Shown in pieces: positions 11,526 through 23,056 of a stretch of 64,000 bases of DNA. A program made the position numbers and the translations under genes. The stretch covers positions 1,054,001-1,118,000 of the forward strand of contig JARGXX010000117.1 in the NCBI GenBank assembly GCA_030374765.1. Direction: 5' to 3'. Each line of letters starts with the position of its first letter. Position 1 is the first letter of the stretch. The stretch comes from Agarophyton chilense. Taxonomy: Eukaryota; Rhodophyta; Florideophyceae; Gracilariales; Gracilariaceae. A model generated the notes under the pieces. The model was given only the letters and a program-made list of their open reading frames with translations, was not told where the DNA came from and ran no database searches.

Positions 11526-13615
11526 TCACAAATGTAGACCATACCGGGCATCCAAGTCACCAGTAACCCTCCGGGACATCATTTGTGAATTCTGCTGCAG
11601 GATATTGACCATAACGGTCTTCAGATCCCGACTGTGTTGGAAAACCGCGGCGTGGCGCGCCGAACGACGCGCCCAGGAGCAAGCTTCCGTCAGGACTGTC
11701 ACAATTTCCATCCAGGCAGTAATACAAATGATACGGCAGACATGACAGAGATCTGCGGCGGCAGCCGTGACGGAAGATATGAAATGCGGCAACGGAGAGG
11801 TCGGAGCGATTTCGACGCCCACAGTGGACGTCTGAGCCATCGAATCACCTAGAGGACTTTGGGATTCCACAGTAACGTCGCCAGAAGGGATGTCCACTTG
11901 GGCGACGGGCGCCTCATATGAAAATATATCCTGAGGAGCCGCGCCCGGAAGAGCTGGAGGAGGGGAAGCGGTCGTCAAAACAAAAGAGAACTCGACCGGA
12001 GAATTGACGCCCTTTACGGGCTGGACGAAGGGATCTTCCCCAAAGGATTCTCCATCGCAGAAACCAGCAGAAACCAACTGCCTGGCTTCCAAATCAGGTT
12101 CGAAGCACGGGGATCGAATTCAATGGCCTTCGGATAATATTCGTGCACATGACGCCTCGGAATGTTTGATGGTTGATTCCTCAAAGGCTTGGCGGGATAG
12201 GCACGAGCGTCCTCCCGACCCTGCGGATGTAGCGGAATCGGCGTGAAAGAATCGGTGTCGTGGCCATTCTAAAGGAACCCAGGATTCTTGCTCCACCCGA
12301 CCTGTAGGACATGATGCAAAAGAGCCTCGGTCTCCTCGACGTCAAACTGGGTCCCATGGACGATATTCCGGATGCCCAGGTTCCTTAGGAAACGGATCAT
12401 GATTTCCGGGAGCGAGGTTTGACGACCTCTAGGACCCGGTATGTTCTCATCGTACCACACCCTCCAATACTCAGAACAGACATTACCACGAATTCCGTAC
12501 TTCGCGGTATCCAGGAAGGCCATAAAGGACATCACGCCGATCTCAACGAATAGTACCTGCCAGGATAGCCACCAATTTCCGTCATTTTCATCTCCCGTTA
12601 GTTGGGACGAGTAGTACGCCACGACGGACAGCGTGGAAACCAAAAGAAGCGGCGAGATACGCCAGTACAGGGCCCATTGGTTCTCATCCACGTGGGGAAG
12701 CAAAAGATATAACGGAAGTCGTTTATCTGCGCTCATGTCGTGAAACTCCACCTCGTGCAAACAGAAGAAGAACCGCAGGGATTGATGCAAACTACCATCA
12801 TGCTCATGCATCTTGTTCCAATTTATTCTATTGGACATCGAAAACAGGCAGTCATACGGAGGTCGAAAGCTCATGAATGCCAAGAGGTTGTGACCCGCCG
12901 GAGGAAATCTCACATGAGGCGAGATGAAGTCCGCGTTTAGATCCGAAAGGAGTTTCTTCACCCTGAATTGGTACTCGGCTTCCTCCTTGTAGCGGACGTA
13001 CGGCCTGTCCACATGGATGAGGGTGCGACAGCGAGTCGCCGAATGCGGATGCATAGGAAAATGCCACCACCGGTTGTACCACGAGACGCTGCGCGCGTTC
13101 TTATTGCCCCTCCAGAAATCGAGTATCTTAGCAAACCTTCGGGCGTCAAGATACATATAACATAATCTCTGGTATTATTCCACAGAGGACGGAAGAATGG
13201 CATGGCGCACCGCCCGCGGATTCCGTTCGATGGTATGGTCAGAGCTGTCCCCGGGGCGTTCATAGGCCACTTAGTATCCCGAGGAGCTCTCCGCTTGGTT
13301 GTTCGAAGCCATGGTGCCGCTGCCCACAGGTTGGTCCGCCGAGAAATGGATAGCAAAACCGACGGAAGCGACAAAGTACGGAGGGAAAATAGCGTACCCG
13401 ACGGGCTTATAAGGCGAGTGCGGTATTGCGCGAAACCAATGGAAAAGTACCACGGTAAGGAGATGAGATGATGTAATTGACCCGAGCGGACTGATAGAAG
13501 TAAAACACGGTGGGAGAAGCGCGTAAGGTCGCCAAAGGAAAAGCAGAAAGTAAGGAGGGCCCCAATGACCGTCAGATTGAGAGTAAGCCAAGGGACAATC
13601 TCGCACACGCAACAC
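11526..13615 (-). pseudogene. Antisense ORF of family-1 element (aORF), broken
   Basis: This frame lies between chromodomain and 3' LTR, on the strand opposite to gag-pol. From 13615 to 12269 it stays in one frame for 449 codons with two TAA stops (13271-13273 and about 13180), then shifts to a second frame 12092-11526. The total of about 640 codons equals the aORF of element C. Shared marks with element C are an NPR motif, then after exactly 48 positions (counted N to W) an SW-x-x-R motif and P-x-H, and later a WW followed by a similar aromatic-rich stretch ending in a helix before GW/DW. An internal segment near 12560-12640 is hydrophobic and could span a membrane. I do not recognise a known family. 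Confidence 0.6.
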
Positions 13616-13852
13616 GATGAATACGCCGGCGAAACACCTATGGTCAGTGCTCGCTGTGTGCTTGAGTTTCAGTCCTTAGGCAAATTAATGGCCACCCCGG
13701 CGCCAATGGTCAGCTCACGCGCTGCCTCGTACCACCGCAGGTGATGACGACGCAACGTCCCGTCGCACCCAATGGTACTGGAAGCAACTAAGTGCTAAGA
13801 GCCCCTGGGTCAATCATGAGGCCATCTGGACTTCGCCGTGATGGTCAAAGCC

Positions 13853-13866
13853 TAAGGAGGAAGACA
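13853..13866 (+). promoter_or_regulatory. Polypurine tract of family-1 element
   Basis: The run AAGGAGGAAGACA ends at the first base of the 3' LTR. Such a purine run resists RNase H and primes plus-strand synthesis in LTR retrotransposons. Its position directly against the LTR supports the boundary chosen at 13867. Confidence 0.8.
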
Positions 13867-14311
13867 TGTGAATGAGCAACGATAACGGCTGAGCCCTATA
13901 AGCCGCCGGGGCCTGAGGTATCTTACAGACGCCACGTGGACTGACCGATCTCAGCTGGACTCATTTAGATTATTATTTATATTAATTAGTGTAATAGATT
14001 AGCAATACAATGCCAGGGAGATCCCAGCCCCTCGCCACTACTATTTATATGGCTTGAGTGATGCCTCACCCTTAGAGTAAGCTAGGCACCATTAGGATAC
14101 TAAATTACCCTTTTTGGTATATTAGTTCCACCAATTGGTCTTCAAGCCATCGTTTCCGTAGCTCCGACCTGTAGGACTATGCAGAACACACCAGCCCATT
14201 GCACCAAGTACTCTAGAAGTGCCGCCGTCAAGGATACGAACCTTAGGACCCGCTCTACAACGCTACCTCAGGTTGAGACCAGTTTGCTGACCTACCACTC
14301 ATTGAGTTACA
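13867..14311 (+). repeat. 3' LTR of family-1 element
   Basis: It aligns with 3708-4153 from TGTGAATGAGC to GAGTTACA, 445 versus 446 bp, with scattered substitutions that mark an old insertion. The antisense A/B-box block is present here too (B box GGTTCGTATCC on the minus strand). In this copy that block points into the element, toward the aORF. Confidence 0.93.
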
Positions 14312-16030
14312 CATATGTTGGGAAGAGTCGACGGGTTTCGGCAGCATTGTGACGGGTTCCGACGACGGGGACAGGGGTTCCCTAGTGGAAATGAAACGTG
14401 ATTTTGGAGTGCATGTTGAGTGTGTTGGGGATGCCTTATTAAAATAGAAGTGCAAGAGAAGTCTAAAATTCCCTGTAAGACAAGATTTAAGGGAGCTTTA
14501 TAGGAGAGTTACGACACTTCTGTGTAAAATCTGGGTGACTTTTTTGTACTGCGGCGTGCAGTGTTGCTGAAAGGAGTGCATTCGGAGTGCACCAGTTCCC
14601 TGCATTCTGAATCACATACGTGTTAGTATCTTACTGTAAACGAAGAATCTTTTATCATGATTCACCACCTTGGCAGCTAGTGCACTTTCCGTGTGCGGGC
14701 ACTCCAATTCCGCTTAAATTTACATTTAAGGTTCTTGAAACATGGTTTTAAGTACCAAATGATCGTGGTATGAAACCAGTACTTGGCCTATGGTTCCGAA
14801 CAGCTATGGTTACAATCCTTCCCTTTCGTGATCGAGGGGACGCTCGTGCGCATATATCCTTTGAGTTGCAACCGAACGGTTGTCGCTGAATTGTATAATT
14901 GAGAGGAAACAGAGAGTTTAATCCATCCTTGTACAGTGCATTGGAAGGAGCTGCCAAAAGCGAGAGTGTCCTTTTTAAGTCGTGCGTATAAGGTTTTGAA
15001 CACTCAGCTGCCTTTCTTCTCATCTCTGAACACTCAGCTGTCTTTTTTCTCATCTCTGAGCACTCAGCGCCGTTTCATTTTATATTTCAAAATGCAAAAA
15101 CGAACACTGCGAATGAAGGGCACCGGAGGCAAAGCGAAAGAGTCTTAATCGTTTCACGACCCTCGGATGGCTCTTGTTCATCATCATATACACTTGTACA
15201 CTGGCGCTAATATTTCAAAGTGGACAGTCACCCACAGTGGGCAGCCTGGCACCGCGGTAATGAATAACGGCCGCTCACCTCAGCTTTTACCCTAAATCGT
15301 GGCCGCTCCCCTCACCTTCTACCCTTAAGGCTGCCGCTCAACTGCAATATACAAAATGTTTTGTCGATACCTCACGTCCAAGAAAGGCTCTCACAAATAC
15401 ACAAAGGTGTGCCCAAAGATCGCAGACACAGCGCCGATGAGGCTAGACAAAAAGGCGGACTACGCACTGATGAGGCTAGAAAAGAGAAGGCAGAATCCAT
15501 TACATGAAATATGGTTCAGCAACTACGACGGACGTCACGAACTTTCGGAAATCATTCCGTGGCTGCAGAAAAAAACGGAACTTGAGCTAGACACAGTATA
15601 AAGGCGCTTGACGGAAGAAATTGCGTGTGAGAAAGAAGATCGAAAACAGATCCGACACTCACCGGAAGCGACAGCTGTTCATGTAGTTTTCTTCGTTTTT
15701 GACGAAGCATTATAGGCAATAGATGATTTAAGTAGAGATGAACGAACTGCAAAAGGAGAAAAACTGGAACCTTCGGGCGCGCGAAACGGTTCTATGTTGT
15801 TTCAGAACATGGAAGTGCTGCTGGTCGAAGCCGACTATGAATAAAACTTTCACTAAGAATCTGGAAGCGAAGAGGAAAGTGTGGACGGGACGACGTTAGA
15901 AATTTTGTACAAGATAGTGCAAGCTCTTCTGTCATGGGAGCGAATCTTCGGGTATCTGGCTGTTGCTGGGAGCACCAGGTTCACTGCGTCGCAGTACACG
16001 ACACTAGCTGCTGCTTTTAAGGCGTGAAAC
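14312..16030. other. Region without a supported gene, with short tandem repeats
   Basis: A unit of about 28-29 bp containing GAACACTCAGCTG and TTCTCATCTCT is repeated about 2.5 times near 14998-15070. A second unit of about 32 bp starting GGCCGCTC is repeated about 2.3 times near 15268-15340. A frame of 81 codons at 15356-15601 has no recognisable domain; it could be a decayed upstream part of the unknown gene that follows. Confidence 0.5.
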
Positions 16031-18226
16031 GTGTCCGTCCGGTTGCGCACGTACAAGGTGATCCGAACAACGATAGATGCGCCCCCGATGGAGACATTCT
16101 TTCCTGAGAGCCGAATCCAGTTCGTTCGCAGCATACCACGCGGGCCCTGTTGTGTCCGGGTTCGAAGAGGCGTCCGCCCGGCAAATAACACGAGCACCCA
16201 CCCTGGCATCTGCGTCAGGCTCATCTTGCCATCACAATGTGCGAAACTGGACGTTGTCACGTACCCTTTCTATGCGAATGTATTCGAGAATCCGAGGAGG
16301 GGAAGTGCAGCCTTCATCAATATTGATAGTTCCCAAACCCTACAGAATCCTACGGGTGTAATTGGAATAGATCTCGCTCTGTGGGTTTCGTACAGCGAAT
16401 CGGTTTGTGCAGCTGTCTTGGGGGATCATGTGAGTGTTCCATGCAGCAGGCGGCCGCCTTTTATAGGTTCTGTTGGCGAACATGTATCGAGAATGGCATG
16501 GATCGTTCAAGAGGACCCGGAAAAAACGGCCGGATCTCCTATCGTCCTCTTTTGTGGTACTGTTGGAATCATTTGGTGTGTGGCGTCGTATTTTTGCACC
16601 CAGATTGAAACACCGGCGGGGTCGGGTGATTGGTCTTCGGGGAAGAAGGCTGTGTATATACATGCAAAGAGCAACTCAATTGTCTTTAGCAGCGACGCTA
16701 GGAAGGGAAATGGTAGAGGGCGAAAGGCGTGGGGGACCCTTTTCTCCGAGTGATAGGAGGGTCGCGGGGAGTTCACAGTGCACCGTTATCTCATCAGGAT
16801 ATCTTGCGATCATAGAGGTTCTGCCTGGATATGTGTGTGTGAGTCTTCGGCCGGAGGTCACCAGTAGAACTTCGGGGACTGCCTATATCCTCGTCTTATC
16901 TCTAGTTAGCATCGAACGAAGGCAATCACCCGAGCGGCTTATCTGATTTCAATCTCTGAGTCATGCCTCGGAAAGGAGAATAAAACTCGCTCCTGTTGCG
17001 GCCGCACACGTGATACAGATTTCGAAGTGGAGGTCGGGGACGGAATCTTTTCACGGAGGGCCCATGTCCAGAAGACAGGCGAAATATGGATATTAGAGGA
17101 ACAGAGAGATATATTTGGTGTACCGAATATCTTTGTATGCTGACGGCTTTAAGCAACACAAATTCTCTGTATGACTCACGTTGCGTCGGGGGATGTTCCG
17201 TAATGCTGCTCTGTCTGTCGTTGGAGGCCAGAAGATCTGTTGCGGCCGCCCGCGTTCTTACGTTTACCCCGCATGGGGAAACTCTTAACGACGTCTTGGA
17301 ACTCGTATTGGATGATGTGATGAACGGCGCTGTGAATGGAGAACAAGGAGTTGACCCGTACAGACTTCGCCTTCGAATTTTCACTGATCCCATCGCATTT
17401 TTCGAGAACCCCCCCGCTGGTTCTGCAACCTCTTATGTGATGGGGCCCACGGCGGTCGCCTCTTGTACGCTGTACGCGGTGAGAAGACGCAATGGTGACA
17501 AAGAACCAGAGATAATGTACTCCCCCGAGATTCTCTCTAGGAGACTGGGATACGTTCGCTTCGAAGAAAGGATGCACGCTACATAAAATCGGAGCCGGAC
17601 AATGTAATTATGAATAGACTTGGAAGTCGATACGCCACACGCAAGATATCAAGCAGTCTGCTGACTTTGAAGTTGTCTGAGGAGCTGTGGGCGGTGCGAA
17701 GCCCGTTACTCACCATAGAAAACAGTCCTGTGCTGGTCCCAGTGTTTCAATCAAGCGTGAGTGTGGCTGCGGCTCCTGACCACCTCGTCACAGGTCTCAC
17801 AAAAAACCTCTTGAACATGTGTTCCGAGGAGTTGGCATCGGGCAGTGATCGAGCCGCAGTGGAACTGCGGAGTCTTATCGCTACTACTGGGAATGGTCTT
17901 CCCAATAAGGAGAATACTCAGCGATGGAACATGTAGGGTAAGTACAGAAGACTCTTGGGATTAACGATGTCAAGACTGCTCTGTGTTCTGATGTGTGCGG
18001 CTCCTGTGTTTGAGCAGTTGTGCAAGGAGACCGGGGAATCTATTGTCGCGCTACCACACCTTTTAAAAGATTTGGTGGCCTGTGTCTACCAATGGCCAGG
18101 TAAGGACACTGATGGTGGGGCGAACATGCATTACACAGACAGGAAAGTTGCGCTACGATATCAGGGAGAGGTAAAGAGAGCAACGGAGCGGTACTTGTAA
18201 ACTGCGGCCCCCTATTTACTGCATGC
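16031..18226 (+). pseudogene. Unknown gene, decaying copy X
   Basis: A protein-coding remnant of unknown function. Its plus-strand pieces are 16031-16753 (240 codons), 17086-17586 (166 codons), 17610-17936 and 17955-18200. Copy Y at 18672-19855 matches the second half at protein level in the same strand: TLNDVLELVLD versus TLNDALDLVLD, and LTGLTKNLLNMC versus LTGVTKNVLNMC. Differences between copies are concentrated in ways that keep the amino-acid pattern, so the plus strand was coding. The first piece has a hydrophobic segment near 16545-16605. No domain is recognised. A frameshift near 17590 and several stops around 16760-17080 break it; its right end is cut by an LTR. Confidence 0.5.
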
Positions 18227-18671
18227 TGTAACACAATGACTGGTGGGTCAGCGTACAGGTTTCAACCTGGGTTAGCGTTGTAGAGCGGGTCCTAAGGTTC
18301 GTATCCTTGACGGCGGTTCTCCCAGAGTACTTGGTGCAATGAGCTGGCGTTTACTGCGTAGTCCTACAGGTTGGAGCTACGGAAACGATGGCTTGAAGAA
18401 CAAAGGGTGGAACTAATATACCAAAGGGGGTTATTTAGTATCCTAACGGTACTTACCTTACTCTGAGGGAGAAGCGTCACTCGAGCCAGGTAAATAGTAC
18501 TGGAGAGGCGCTGGGTTCTCCCTGGCACTGTAATGCTAATCTAATACACTAATTAAAAAAATTAATAATCTACACGAGTCCACCTGAGGTCAACCCGTCC
18601 ACGTGTCGTCTGTAAGATACCTCAGGGCCCGGCGGCTCAGAGAGCTCAACCGTTATCATCGCTCCTTCACA
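18227..18671 (-). repeat. Family-1 LTR, inverted, without target duplication
   Basis: The reverse complement runs from TGTGAAGGAGC (at 18671) to GTGTTACA (at 18227) and matches both LTRs of the family-1 element over its full 445 bp. The flanks, CATGC on the left and TAAAA on the right, do not match, so it is not a simple solo LTR. It separates copies X and Y of the unknown gene, which are each truncated at the LTR. Confidence 0.9.
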
Positions 18672-19855
18672 TAAAAACTTCGAGGACTGTCTGCATTCTC
18701 GTCCCCATCTCTAGTTCTCCTCGGACGAGGGCATTCACCTGAAAGACTCATCTGGTTGCAGTTTCGGTGCGACGCCTCGGCAGGGAGAGTAAAACTCGCT
18801 CCGATTGCGGACGCTGACCTGATACGGGTTCTGATGTAGAGATCGGGGACGGAATCTTTTCCCGTAGGGCTCATGCCTAGGAAACAGACGAACTTGGGAT
18901 ATCTGAAGATCGGAGAGATATATTTGGTGTACCAGATAGCTTTTTATGCCATAGGCTTCAAGCAACAAAAATCTCTATCCCACTCACGTTGCGTGAGAGG
19001 ATGTTACACTACGCCGCTTGGTCTGTCGTCGGAAGCGAGAGGATCTGTTGCGGCCGCCCGAGGTTTTAAGCTTACACCGCACGGGAAAACTCTTAATGAC
19101 GCCTTGGATCTCGTATTGGATGTTGTGGTGAACGGCTCTGTGAATGGGGTACAAGGAATAAACCGGTACGGACGTCGCTTTAGAATTTTCAGAGATCCCG
19201 TGTCATTATTCGGGGATTAGTCTGCCATTTCTGCGACTGCTAATATGATGAGGCAAATTACAAACGCCTTTTGTAGGTTGTGCGGGGTGAGAATGAGGAA
19301 AGGTGGCCAAAAACCGGAGATAATGTATTCCAGCGAGATTCAATCGAGGATACAGGGATAGGTTCGCTTTGAAGGGAAGATGCGCGCCATACGGGAGTAT
19401 CAGACGGACATTATAATTATGAAGAGACTTGGAATTCGGTGCGCCCTACGCGAGAGCGCGAGCAATCTACCGTTTGTGAAGTTGTCCGAGAAGCTACAGG
19501 GGGTGCGGTGCCCGTTTCTTATCAAACACGAAAAACCTGTACTGTTTCCAGTGTTTGATTCGAGTTTGAGTGCGGCTGCGGTTCCTGACAACTTCCTCAC
19601 AGGTGTCACAAAGAATGTATTGAACATGTGTTTCGAGAAGTTGGCATCGGACAGGGATCGAGCCGCAGTGAAAGTGCGGATTCCTAGCGCTACTACAAGG
19701 AATGATCGTCCCGTCCAGGAGAATATTATACGATGGGACAATTCGGGCAATTTAAAAAGGGACTCTAGGGACTGAAAATGATGCGACTGCTCTGTTTTCT
19801 GACGTGAGCTGCTTCTGTGTTTGAGAAGTTCTGTGAAGGAATCGGGAAAATAGAT
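18672..19855 (+). pseudogene. Unknown gene, decaying copy Y
   Basis: Second copy of the gene described at 16031-18226. It lacks the first half, which ends abruptly at the LTR. The frames 18873-19220 and 19380-19775 are in the same phase, separated by stops at 19218 and about 19360. The nucleotide match with copy X starts at about ACTTCG (18677) and lasts to about 19850, where the two diverge. The long minus-strand frame 20164-19400 overlaps it and is taken as a shadow. Confidence 0.5.
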
Positions 19856-20299
19856 TCGTATGAAGCAATTGCAGGTACTAGAAACCGCAATGGCAACGAT
19901 ACTGTGTTTGCAGTTAAAATATCTTTTACTGTTTAATGCACAAAATGCCATCGTTTGATAGTAGAGTACTATAGTCAGCGCAATTTTAGAAACCTCAAAA
20001 ATGTTTCTATCCGGTTGCGCGCAATACACACCGGCAATGAAAATATGACAACAACTCCCCAGCAAGGCAAAGCGCCAGCAATGACTTGATGTATTGTGGG
20101 AATCATTCTCGTCTTGTATAGCATAAAGAAATAAACATAGAAAACGATGTTTACATATATCCAATGTTTTTTATACAATCAATTGCATTCGAGAGAGCAA
20201 ATGGCAAGCTTTTTCTGAACCTCAAACAGAATGAAAAGCTTTGTTGTGTATCAAAAGCCTGAGAAAAGCCTTTAGAAGCCCTTGAGTCCTCATCCTCCC

Positions 20300-21240
20300 A
20301 CCAAAATGCCTCATGGCTTTCTTCATTAGAAAATGAAAAAAGGAAGATAGTAACCCACGTTGCAAACCACATTCCGCATCAGCAAATTGTTGATGAAATC
20401 GGGCGGGACCGTACAACTGTGCAGCAATTCTTACTGAGACCCAAAAAGTCTCAACAGCGTAAATGGAAACCGAGGAACCAGAAAATTACCGAGAAGACTA
20501 AATGCACCATCATTCGAGACGTAATTATGCACAAATCCGGTCCGAGTTAAGTACAGAAAAAGTAAAATCTCAACTAATCCGTGCACCGTATTCAACAGAT
20601 ACTATAGGGAGTGACTTACTTCAAGTATAAGAACATAAAGTCTGGACCACATATGAATCATGGTCATAAAAGAATGCGCCTTTTTGAGCAAAAGAGAAGC
20701 TCCGTTAGAATTCTGTTAAGTGAAAGAAAGATATATTTTTGAATGTAAAGAAATTCAACCTTGATGGTCGAGATGGTCTAGGGTAGTATTGATATGATCT
20801 ACCCAAAGAGCCTGATATTTTCTCTAATAAAAGTTCATGGTGGCGGTTGAGTAATGATTTGAAGGTGTTTTAGTAATATGGAGCAGGATCACTATCTTTT
20901 TTTGATGGTACAGTGAATACGGCTAGATATTTAGAAGTATTGGATAAAGATCTTTTTTTTACGCTAGCCTAACTCTAAGTGAGAACTGGACGTTTATGCA
21001 CGACGGGCCTAGTACTGAAAAAGCTAATGTGACAAAAAAATGGTATAAAGACGACAATGTAGACCTTTGGGATTGGCCAGCGAAGACACCAGACTTTAAT
21101 GTTATAGAAAAAGTCTGGTCCTGGTTTCCCAGGCATATCTAAAAAGATCAATGGCAGTTTGAGGTTATGGAGGAGCTGGCCGAAACTGTAGAATACGTGT
21201 GGACTCAACCTGATTTACTGATTGAGAACTGTGAGGCGTG
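20300..21240 (+). pseudogene. Tc1/mariner transposase, relic
   Basis: A DDE transposase remnant of the Tc1/mariner superfamily. The DNA-binding half survives near 20345-20540 (IPHQQIVDEIGRDRTTV and RNQKITEKTK). The catalytic half near 20840-21240 shows DLWDWPAKTPDFNVIEKVW (about 21061-21117), which is the C-terminal catalytic block of the family, and FEVMEELAETVEYV. The region between is riddled with stops and frame breaks. I could not define terminal inverted repeats for this copy. Confidence 0.8.
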
Positions 21241-21503
21241 AAAAACGCACGAGGGAAACGCGTGCCGCTTCTGGTATATGAATGTAAGCGACGTGCATCT
21301 TTCCTACGGTTTCACTCAACTAATATAGTAATAAAGCTATTATTTAGACGTAACGCTGTAGCAAGAAGATTTATTTAGAGCTACTAATTCAGTACGTAAC
21401 GCAAATGCGTTATGAGTCGAGTAAGGCGTGCAATTAGGACAGGCTGACCGGTACCGGATCGGAAGCCGCACGAAGTCTCGCGCCGGCCTTCCTCCAAATT
21501 GTC

Positions 21504-21510
21504 TATATAA
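21504..21510 (+). promoter_or_regulatory. TATA box
   Basis: TATATAA lies about 200 bp before the ATG of the zinc-finger candidate at 21708. The surrounding sequence resembles the U3/R part of an LTR in layout (GTCTATATAA followed by a CAACA about 45 bases later), so it may belong to an undetected solo LTR instead. Confidence 0.4.
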
Positions 21511-21707
21511 GACCGACCTCAGGTTGCTCTGACCAACTCTGGTCAAGTCAGCTCAACAAAAGTTGCTGAATTCCCCTCTCCTTTGGCATCAAAAATATCT
21601 CTGAGCACAGTCTGTGCCTCTCTTGCCATTAAATCTCTTCCTTTTGTTTCTTTAGTTGGGGGTTGGGTCCGCTTTCTACCGCGACTGCGCCGACCTTTTC
21701 TGCGAAC

Positions 21708-22318
21708 ATGTCACTCACGTGGGACTGTTTAAAGCCTCCTGTTGATAACAGAACCGCTTGGTACCGCGTAGGGCTCACATTCTACGGCCATTTGGCATTC
21801 GGTCGAGAGTAAGTGACTTTCACTGCTCTTTTGGTATTGTGTGCAAATATTGACTTTTGTCTGTTTTGCTTATATTGCCAACGTCTTCAATTTCTTCGAG
21901 CGAATATTCAACTGTGCAAGATTCAAATTCGGAAGTGAAAGCCGTCAGGGTCGCCAAGGAAGCCACATCCCTCACCGACTCTTCACCATCTACCGAAACC
22001 CTTAGCAACTTGCGCGCTCGCCACATATTTCGAGTCTTTACTCAGAGTGATAATCGTCGCCGCCGTTCTCCATTTCGTTAACTTCCCCTGAAGCGCTGTG
22101 CCGTTTGCAGCATCAAGGTGCAGAGACAGCGCCAATTAGAGATACACCAAGGGGGTTGTAAGCACCAAAACGCACTACCACGCGCTTATTACAAAGACAC
22201 CGACGTCTGGTGCCGTGTATGTTATATCAAGTTCCCCGAAGCCCACGATCTCCGACTTCATTATAGAAGTTGTCGTCATCGTGTTGGCGTCAGAAAGAAA
22301 AACAATAATATTTTCTAG
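21708..22318 (+). CDS. Small two-zinc-finger protein candidate (one intron, one in-frame stop)
   Basis: Exon 1 is 21708-21808. It ends at a consensus donor GTAAGT, and the acceptor TTCTTCGAG at 21900 restores the frame, giving a 92-base intron. Exon 2 continues to 22318. The C-terminal part has two fingers of the form C-x2-C-x12-H-x4-C: CAVC...HQGGC and CRVC...HYRSC, followed by a basic tail. Between the Ser/Thr-rich middle and the fingers there is one TAA (22079-22081) in frame. It could be a disabling mutation, or be removed by a further 60-base intron (22034-22093) with a weak donor. The partner and role are unknown; nucleic-acid binding is inferred from the fingers. Confidence 0.42.
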
Positions 22319-23056
22319 AACGTTTGCGATATAAACATCCAGTCTTTAAATCGTGGTATAGGCCTTTATACATTTCATTTATTACCTCCCATCTTTATAC
22401 CTTACTGTCTGCCTGCCACATATCTATTGGTCATTTTATCATTCGCACTCTCTACCAAGTACACCCCTTTCTGTTGTCATTCTTTGACTTCTTCTCTTTG
22501 CCCTATCCTGGGCTGGTACTCTTGAGAGCATATATACTACTGGTGTCCCTTTGGGTGTAGCCACCCGTGTTGCGTCCCCTGACAAAATTTGAACGGATAT
22601 GACGTTTACAAGAACCTCTACAAATCAATTACAGATCGTTTGATTACAGTTGTTGAGAGAAAGGGTGGAACGACGGGCTATTTAAGACTTTTAATGGACG
22701 TTAAATGAATTATGCTGTTATGGTATTTCGCTGAGATTTACTAATGTTTACCATATTCGCGCGCTTTGCTTGGAACCCGCGACCGGCGCTTTTATCGGCT
22801 AAGTTGTCAGCTAGAAGGAAGGGCAGACGCGCTACCGTTTTCAGCACATGGCGACTGTTCTCGAAAGAGCGCCGTTTCTTCTTTACGAGATATCCAAATT
22901 TCGTTCACTGTACCAGTATATGAAGAGCTTCGATGGCATATACTTGTCGTTGGTGGTGCTGACCTGGCTGTCTTAGCCTACCAACTGAGTAAACACGCTT
23001 GGGTCTGGTTTGATATATAGAAATTTCGTTGAGTATATAAGAGAGCGCGGTTGGTA
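22319..23056. other. Region without a supported gene
   Basis: Only short frames are present, the longest 84 codons on the plus strand at 22766-23020, without a recognisable domain. The first 240 bases are pyrimidine-rich, as a 3' untranslated region of the upstream candidate could be. Confidence 0.5.

Larger units (their letters stand above)
3708..14311 (+). mobile_element. Ty3/gypsy chromovirus, family 1 (complete, decayed)
   Basis: A full-length element bounded by two direct LTRs of about 445 bp. The order is LTR, primer-binding site, gag, protease, reverse transcriptase, RNase H, integrase, chromodomain, an antisense ORF, polypurine tract, LTR. Protease and RT precede integrase, and a chromodomain follows it, which defines the chromovirus branch of Ty3/gypsy. 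The left flank CGTAT (3703-3707) and right flank CATAT (14312-14316) match at four of five bases, as expected for an aged target duplication. Every sense frame is broken by stops or frameshifts, and a solo LTR of another family interrupts integrase, so the copy cannot move by itself. Confidence 0.92.

Noticed and set aside
19400-20164. 254-codon minus-strand frame
   Set aside because: It overlaps copy Y of the unknown gene, whose plus-strand frame agrees with copy X. No domain was seen on the minus strand.
21345-21556. Another solo LTR before the zinc-finger candidate
   Set aside because: A TATA box and a CAACA end are suggestive, but no matching target duplication or second copy could be found.
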